NCBI GenBank assembly: GCA_030655735.1
Contig: JAUSPK010000145.1
Location: forward strand, 1 to 10,894
From: Syntrophales bacterium
GTDB taxonomy: Bacteria; Desulfobacterota; Syntrophia; Syntrophales; UBA2210
Reading direction: 5' to 3'
DNA length: 10,894 bases
Shown here: positions 6,787 to 10,894 of the stretch, in pieces
Position numbering within the stretch: position 1 is the stretch's first letter
How the letters are laid out: every line of letters starts with the position of its first letter
The notes under the pieces: generated by a model
The model's database searches: none
The model's input: only the letters and a program-made list of their open reading frames with translations
What the model was told of the DNA's origin: nothing
Program-made: the position numbers and the translations under genes

Positions 6787-9047
6787 TCTTGACCATGTTC
6801 CTTGTAGCCGCATTCCTTGTTGGGACACCTCTTCACCAGGCCTTCCCTTCGGGTCAGTTTTTCGACCATGAAGGGGTGTCCGCAGGAGGGACACGGTTCC
6901 GGTATCGGTCGGTCCCACAGGGCGTAGGTACACTCCGGATAGCTTGAGCATCCGAAGAAGGTTTTGCCCCTCTTTGAGCGTCTCTCGCAGAGATTGCCGT
7001 TGCACCCTTCACGCGGGCATTTCACCCCCGTATCGAGCGGTTTTGTGTGTTTGCAGTCCGGATATCCTGAGCATCCCAGGAACCTTCCGAAGCGGCCTTC
7101 CTTTATAACCATGTTTTTACCGCACGCATCACAGAGAATGTCGGTCGAGGGTGCCTCCGCCTTACTGATCACGCCGTTTTCATCCTGCGCGATGTTCCCG
7201 GTGTTTTTGCAATCCGGATAGTTGGAACAGGCCAGAAATTTTCCATTCTTCCCCCATTTTATCACCATGGGACTTTTGCACTTGTCGCAGGTAAGATCGG
7301 TGGGTGTCTCCTCCCGCTTGATGTCCCTCATCTCTTCGCCAGCCTTTTCCAGTTCCGATTTGAAGGGGGTGTAAAAATCCTCCAGTGTCTGGTGCCGTGT
7401 GAGCGTTCCCTCCTCAATCATGTCCAACCGGTCCTCCATGGAGGCGGTGAACTTTACATCCATGATATTGGGGAAGTTCTCGACGAGAAGATCGTTCACA
7501 ATAGTCCCGAGTTCCGTGGGGTGAAATCGCCCCTTTTCAAGGCTGACGTAGCTTCTGTTCTGTATCGTGCTTATGATGGCGGCGTAGGTGCTTGGCCTGC
7601 CGATCCCTTTTTCTTCCAGCTCTTTGACGAGGGTTGCTTCAGAGAAGCGTGGCGGCGGTTGCGTAAAGCTCTGTTGCGGCTCCAGGGAGAGCAGCCCCAG
7701 TTCATCCCCTTCGGAGACATTCGGGATTCTCGACGTGTCGGGACTTTCCGCCATTTCTTCGCTGCCGTTGTCCTCTTTGTCGGTGGACTCCGTGTAGACG
7801 ATGCTGCAGCCGGGAAATTTCATAATGGAGCCCTGCGCGTGGAAACGGCAGCGACCCGCCTGTATGTCTATTCCGGTCTGATCGAAGAGGGCAGGATTCA
7901 TCTGGCTGGCTATAAAGCGGTTCCATATCAACTGATACAGGCGGAATGCATCACTTTCCAGATACGGTTTGATCTGTTGCGGTGCGTATGCCGTCGCGGT
8001 CGGCCGTATCGCCTCATGCGCGTCCTGGGAAGACTTCGCGGACTTGAATACCCGGGCCTTCGCCGGGAGAAATTCTTTCCCGTACACCTCTCCTATGTAC
8101 GCTCGCGCTTCTTCGAGGGCCTCCGCCGCTATCCGAACCGAATCGGTTCTCATATAGGTGATGAGGCCAACGGGGCCCTCTTCTCCCAGGGATATCCCCT
8201 CATAGAGGCGTTGGGCCACGCTCATTGTCTTCTTTGCCGAGAAACGCAGCTTCCGTGACGCCTCCTGCTGGAGCTTGCTGGTGGTGAATGGAGGGGCCGG
8301 AGAACGCTTTACCTCCTTTTTATCCACCTTTTTGACGATGAAGGGAGTGCCCTTCAGCTCTTTGAGGATCTCTTGTGTCTGCGATTCACTGGTCAGATCC
8401 AGTTTTTTGGAGCCTATCCTTGTCAGCCGCGCCTCAAAAGTAGGGGGATTGCTCCCCTCCAGAAGGGCGGTGATGTTCCAGTATTCCTCCGACAAAAACG
8501 CGCCGATATCGGCCTCCCTGTCGCATATGATCCTGACGGCGACAGACTGGACTCGCCCCGCGCTAAGCCCCCGTTTAACTTTCTTCCAGAGTATCGGGCT
8601 GATCTGGTATCCCACCAGCCGGTCGAGTATCCGCCGGGTCTGCTGGGCCTCGTATTTGTTGACATTCAACTCCAGGGGGTTATTGATGGCCGCGATAACG
8701 GTCCTCTTGGTCAGATCGTTGAAGAGTACCCTGTAGATCTTTTTGCCTTCGCCTATTTCGCTCGCCACGTGCCACGCGATAGCCTCCCCTTCGCGATCGG
8801 GGTCGGGTGCCAGAAAGATGGTATCCGCCTTCCTTGCCGCTTTTTTCAGATCAGAGATGACCTTCTTCTTTTCGCTGATGACCTCGTAGATGGGTTCAAA
8901 GTTATTTTCAATGTCGATCCCCAACTTGTTCTTGGGAAGGTCTTTGACGTGCCCTACAGAGGCCTTCACCTCAAATTCAGGGCCAAGGTATTTCTGTATG
9001 GTCTTTACCTTGGTTGGGGATTCAACAATAATAAGCGCGCTGGACAT
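6783..9047 (-). CDS. topA: DNA topoisomerase I (type IA) with four C-terminal zinc ribbons
   Basis: It relaxes negative supercoils by a 5'-phosphotyrosine strand-passage mechanism. At 754 aa it is typical. The TOPRIM domain starts at once (ALIIVESPTKVKTI, E9) and carries the metal-binding DPDREGE (82-88). The active-site tyrosine is Y298 in GLITYMRTDSVR, followed by DAHEAIRPT (342-350) and GIGRPSTYA (481-489). From about residue 587 there are four Cys4 ribbons: C587/C590/C607/C613, C639/C642/C659/C665, C677/C682/C700/C706 and C719/C722/C741/C746. The protein ends eight residues after the last. These are the usual topo I C-terminal DNA-binding units, here one more than the three Cys4 motifs of the E. 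coli enzyme. Residues 421-445 are an acidic, low-complexity linker inside the core. AAAGGAG (9059-9053) precedes ATG 9047 with 5-base spacing. The gene is second in the dprA-topA-trmFO operon. Confidence 0.98.
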   Translation of the reverse strand: MSSALIIVESPTKVKTIQKYLGPEFEVKASVGHVKDLPKNKLGIDIENNFEPIYEVISEKKKVISDLKKAARKADTIFLAPDPDREGEAIAWHVASEIGEGKKIYRVLFNDLTKRTVIAAINNPLELNVNKYEAQQTRRILDRLVGYQISPILWKKVKRGLSAGRVQSVAVRIICDREADIGAFLSEEYWNITALLEGSNPPTFEARLTRIGSKKLDLTSESQTQEILKELKGTPFIVKKVDKKEVKRSPAPPFTTSKLQQEASRKLRFSAKKTMSVAQRLYEGISLGEEGPVGLITYMRTDSVRIAAEALEEARAYIGEVYGKEFLPAKARVFKSAKSSQDAHEAIRPTATAYAPQQIKPYLESDAFRLYQLIWNRFIASQMNPALFDQTGIDIQAGRCRFHAQGSIMKFPGCSIVYTESTDKEDNGSEEMAESPDTSRIPNVSEGDELGLLSLEPQQSFTQPPPRFSEATLVKELEEKGIGRPSTYAAIISTIQNRSYVSLEKGRFHPTELGTIVNDLLVENFPNIMDVKFTASMEDRLDMIEEGTLTRHQTLEDFYTPFKSELEKAGEEMRDIKREETPTDLTCDKCKSPMVIKWGKNGKFLACSNYPDCKNTGNIAQDENGVISKAEAPSTDILCDACGKNMVIKEGRFGRFLGCSGYPDCKHTKPLDTGVKCPREGCNGNLCERRSKRGKTFFGCSSYPECTYALWDRPIPEPCPSCGHPFMVEKLTRREGLVKRCPNKECGYKEHGQE

Positions 9048-9049
9048 GA

Positions 9050-10174
9050 TTACTCCTTTATAACAATTCTCTTCCCGGGAAGCTGCCTGGCATATCCCTT
9101 CAGTTCAAGGGACATGAGGATGCCCAGGATATCCTGTATCTGATAGCCGGTATCAATCGCCAGTGTATCTACATGGATCGGTTTTTTCCCCAGTACCTTT
9201 AGAATAGCCTGTTCGTCAGTTGTTAGGGCTTCGGATTTATCGGGGCATCTCTCAACGGGGACTTCGTCCGCCGGTACGACAGGTGCAGGTTTAATATTCA
9301 CCTGAGGCAGGATTTCCTCGAGTATGTCCCGTGTATTCTCAACAAGTTTTGCTCCTTCTCGTATGAGCTTGTGGGTCCCTTTCGTTCCCGGGGAGTCGAT
9401 GCTCCCCGGTACGGCAAAGACCTCTCTCCCCTGTTCCAGAGCGACCCGCGCGGTGATCAGAGAACCGCTCTTCTCGCCGGCCTCAACCACGACAACCCCC
9501 AGTGAGAGACCGCTTATGATTCTGTTTCTGGCAGGGAAATTGGCGGCCAGAGGCTGAGTGGAAAGAGGGAATTCGGTGATCACGGCGCCGCTTTCCGCTA
9601 TCTTTTCTAATAAATTCGCGTTTTCTGGTGGATAGACAACATCAATGCCGGACCCCAGAACGGCAATGGTCCTTCCCTTTCCTGCGAGCGCCCCGGTATG
9701 GGCGGCGGAGTCAATGCCCCGCGCCATGCCGCTTACGATGGTCACTCCCTCCATGGCAAGCTCGCGGCAGAGCCTTTCCGTTGTAAACCTGCCGTAGGTA
9801 CTTGCCATCCGCGACCCTACCACGGCAAGCGTAATATCATGGGGGGACAGGGTTCCTCTGACATACAGGACAGGCGGAAAATCGTATATGTTAAGGAGCA
9901 GCTGTGGATACAGCGGAGAATCGGAGGTGACCAGCGAAACACGCAGGCTGTCTGCCAGCTCTATTTCCCTTTCGACCCGCGGCCAGTCATCAAAGTTCCG
10001 TATGTTGCGTGCCGTCTTATGCGTGACGCGTGGTATCTTCTGAAGGGCGGCCGCAGGCGCTTCGAAGACGGCCTGTGGAGAGCCGAACGCCTTGACAAGG
10101 CTGTTAAATCCGACATTTCCCACGGTATCCACGAACTTCAAGGCAAGCCAGTATTTTAAATCGCTAGGAGTCAT
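9050..10174 (-). CDS. dprA: DNA processing protein DprA/Smf
   Basis: DprA binds single-stranded DNA entering during transformation and loads RecA onto it. It is also found widely in bacteria not known to be competent. The 374 aa hold all three parts. The N-terminal helical SAM/HhH-like region (about 1-65) includes KIPRVTHKTARNI. The Rossmann-like DprA core (about 80-290) has AVVGSRMAS (117-125), SGMARGIDSAAH (148-159), AVLGSGIDVVYPP (171-183), FPARNRIISGLS (213-224), EAGEKSGSLITA (231-242) and PGTKGTH (262-268). A proline-rich linker (about 291-312) leads to a C-terminal winged-helix domain (about 317-372). The start has only a weak GGCAAG upstream, about 57 bases from the likely transcription start. 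It is the first gene of the minus-strand operon, and its stop is 2 bases before topA. No com (uptake) genes are in the window. Confidence 0.96.
   Translation of the reverse strand: MTPSDLKYWLALKFVDTVGNVGFNSLVKAFGSPQAVFEAPAAALQKIPRVTHKTARNIRNFDDWPRVEREIELADSLRVSLVTSDSPLYPQLLLNIYDFPPVLYVRGTLSPHDITLAVVGSRMASTYGRFTTERLCRELAMEGVTIVSGMARGIDSAAHTGALAGKGRTIAVLGSGIDVVYPPENANLLEKIAESGAVITEFPLSTQPLAANFPARNRIISGLSLGVVVVEAGEKSGSLITARVALEQGREVFAVPGSIDSPGTKGTHKLIREGAKLVENTRDILEEILPQVNIKPAPVVPADEVPVERCPDKSEALTTDEQAILKVLGKKPIHVDTLAIDTGYQIQDILGILMSLELKGYARQLPGKRIVIKE
9053..9059 (-). promoter_or_regulatory. Strong ribosome binding site of topA in the dprA tail
   Basis: AAAGGAG reads on the minus strand 5 bases before the topA ATG. 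It is formed by the last dprA codons (AAG GAG) and touches the dprA TAA, so topA has its own strong initiation signal although only 2 bases separate the genes. Confidence 0.75.
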
Positions 10175-10203
10175 TATCTTGCCGATAAAAGATACAGTCG
10201 TAA

Positions 10204-10217
10204 GGGTTTTGGGTTAT
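10204..10217. repeat. Short heptamer repeat in the dprA leader
   Basis: GGGTTTT and GGGTTAT lie side by side on the + strand, which is C-rich (ATAACCC, AAAACCC) on the dprA sense strand, 29 bases before the ATG. With only two units this is the weakest member of the group. Confidence 0.35.
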
Positions 10218-10237
10218 AAATGATGGCTAAGGCCGGG

Positions 10238-10267
10238 ACTATATATGCTATCTTTGAGAGGTGTCAA
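10238..10267 (-). promoter_or_regulatory. Predicted sigma-70 promoter of dprA-topA-trmFO
   Basis: On the minus strand a perfect TTGACA (10267-10262) is followed after 18 bases by TATAGT (10243-10238), which matches five of six consensus bases. Transcription would begin near 10231, leaving a leader of about 57 bases before the dprA ATG. It is the only good match upstream of dprA. It was found by eye and no start site is known. Confidence 0.7.
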
Positions 10268-10295
10268 GCTTTTTTGATCTGTCATCTGCTTGACA
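10262..10295. repeat. Perfect 8-bp inverted repeat formed by two divergent -35 boxes
   Basis: TGTCAAGC (10262-10269) and GCTTGACA (10288-10295) are exact reverse complements separated by 18 bases. Each arm contains the -35 hexamer of one of the two divergent promoters. The symmetry may be nothing more than two consensus CTTGACA boxes, or it may mark a shared operator. The sequence alone does not decide. Confidence 0.6.
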
Positions 10296-10316
10296 TAGAT
10301 TGTAAGTTATAATAAT
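10290..10316 (+). promoter_or_regulatory. Predicted sigma-70 promoter of the secreted-protein gene
   Basis: A perfect TTGACA (10290-10295) is followed by AT-rich sequence. The best spaced -10 is AATAAT (10311-10316, five of six, spacer 15). A perfect TATAAT at 10308-10313 would leave only 12 bases, too short for standard sigma-70. The -35 is clear and the -10 choice is uncertain. It points to the gene that starts near 10379. Confidence 0.5.
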
Positions 10317-10335
10317 TCCATCCATACAGCGCAAT

Positions 10336-10364
10336 ACTCATGGAGCTTGCTCCGTGTGATGAGT
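10336..10364 (+). other. Possible stem-loop in the leader of the secreted-protein gene
   Basis: ACTCAT (10336-10341) pairs with ATGAGT (10359-10364), enclosing GGAG-CTTG-CTCC (10342-10353), a 4-bp stem with a CUUG tetraloop. A 5-base bulge (GTGTG) separates the two stems. It has no T-run, so it is not an intrinsic terminator. It would lie in the untranslated leader and includes an in-frame ATG at 10340. Confidence 0.4.
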
Positions 10365-10378
10365 TGATACTATCTGTG

Positions 10379-10894
10379 ATGAAAAGAGGTATGACAAAAT
10401 TGAGTCCAAAAGGTATCGTTACCGCAGCCCTCGCCCTGATTCTGATCCTTGCGGGGCTGCCGGATGCGTCCGCCTGGGCCGACCGGCCTGTGAATCCGGT
10501 CATCTCCATAGCGCCCGACGGGATAGATTTCGGCGTTATGAGAGACACGGCGACCGGGGTTCGTTCGATTAAGATAGGCGGCAGAGGGAAGGTTGCGTGG
10601 ATGGTTAAGTGGGTAGAACCCTGGCTGACCCTGGATGCCTATTCGGGGGTTGTTGAGGACGGCACACAGATCGTATCGGTCACGGCAGATCCGCGTGGCC
10701 TTCCACTGGGACGTCACGAAACCGGAATAGTCATAACCACCTCTTCCGGGACCAGGACGGTTCCGGTTTCCGTTACCGTTCTGCGGGAGAGCGGTGCCGT
10801 TCCCAAGCCTGAACTAAAAGAGATCATCCTTGTTGCTGCGCCGCCTGCCTTCGCCGCGCAGATCGGCAGAAAGGTTCTCCTGAGCGCCCGCGGT
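10379..10894 (+). CDS. Secreted protein with BACON/Ig-like domain, 3' end outside window
   Basis: The frame is open to the window end (172 codons visible). A basic start (MKRGMTKLSPKG) and a hydrophobic stretch (TAALALILILAGL, residues 15-27) form a signal peptide with likely cleavage after SAWA (A34). There is no lipobox cysteine. Residues 42-136 look like a BACON-type beta-sandwich: the opening IDFG (49-52), W74/W78/W82 in WMVKWVEPWLTL, then YSG, VTADPRGLPLGRHETGIVIT and a closing VPVSVTVL. From about 148, residues such as AAPPAFAAQIGRKVLLSARG may begin a second Ig-like repeat. Function is unknown; such domains usually serve in surface or periplasmic adhesion or carbohydrate proteins. The start is uncertain. 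ATG 10379 lacks a clear Shine-Dalgarno, ATG 10391 has AGAGG only 1 base away, and ATG 10340 would place extra residues before the signal peptide. It is divergent from dprA and probably separately regulated. Confidence 0.8.
   Translation, partial: MKRGMTKLSPKGIVTAALALILILAGLPDASAWADRPVNPVISIAPDGIDFGVMRDTATGVRSIKIGGRGKVAWMVKWVEPWLTLDAYSGVVEDGTQIVSVTADPRGLPLGRHETGIVITTSSGTRTVPVSVTVLRESGAVPKPELKEIILVAAPPAFAAQIGRKVLLSARG

Noticed and set aside
6787..7005. Extension of trmFO upstream to 7005, giving a 516-residue protein
   Set aside because: The added residues overlap the topA zinc-ribbon region in another frame and show no homology character. The GTG at 6786 gives the family length and a typical GTGA overlap.
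7392..8258. 288-codon frame antisense to topA, and a 256-codon frame at 8373-9143
   Set aside because: Both are shadows of topA (the second also covers the dprA end). They have no family motifs and no convincing ribosome binding site.
10266..10280. T-run (AAGCTTTTTTGA) as an intrinsic terminator
   Set aside because: There is no GC-rich stem before the T-run on either strand, and it lies between two promoter boxes rather than after a gene.
1..10894. CRISPR array, tRNA or rRNA gene, insertion sequence, phage or defence system
   Set aside because: I saw no regular spaced repeats, no cloverleaf or rRNA-like stretch, no transposase or integrase motif and no terminal inverted repeats. Nearly all bases are within recognised housekeeping genes.

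Overview
The window is ordinary bacterial chromosome, densely coded and moderately GC-rich by eye. It has no RNA genes, insertion sequences, phage genes or CRISPR arrays that I can see. The order valS-nadC-birA-coaX, a convergent dprA-topA-trmFO block, a folate/FAD-type TrmFO and a type III pantothenate kinase all point to a bacterium of the former Deltaproteobacteria (Desulfobacterota, Geobacter- or Syntrophus-like). That placement is inferred from gene content and order, not from a search.

Left half (1-5469, + strand): a housekeeping run that reads as one operon. It holds the 3' end of miaA (tRNA A37 prenylation), valS (valyl-tRNA synthetase with both zinc sites), nadC (quinolinate phosphoribosyltransferase, NAD synthesis), birA (biotin-protein ligase without the DNA-binding domain) and coaX (type III pantothenate kinase, CoA synthesis). 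Gaps are 40 bases or less. The shared theme is translation and cofactor supply (NAD, biotin, CoA).

Right half (5455-10174, - strand): a second compact operon, dprA-topA-trmFO, for DNA processing, DNA topology and tRNA T-loop m5U54 methylation. The genes are tightly coupled: there are 2 bases between dprA and topA and a 4-base GTGA overlap between topA and trmFO. The two operons converge and overlap tail to tail by 15 bases at coaX/trmFO, with no visible terminator.

Right edge (10175-10894): a divergent intergenic region with two back-to-back promoter candidates whose GCTTGACA -35 boxes form a perfect 8-bp inverted repeat. It leads rightward into a truncated gene for a secreted protein with a BACON/Ig-like beta-sandwich domain. 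This gene is open to the window end.

No undescribed multi-gene system is evident. The most unusual signal is a family of degenerate 7-base repeats (C-rich on the sense strand, roughly CYCRARA or relatives) found at four gene starts: valS, birA, trmFO and dprA. At trmFO the repeat encodes the protein's N-terminal extension.
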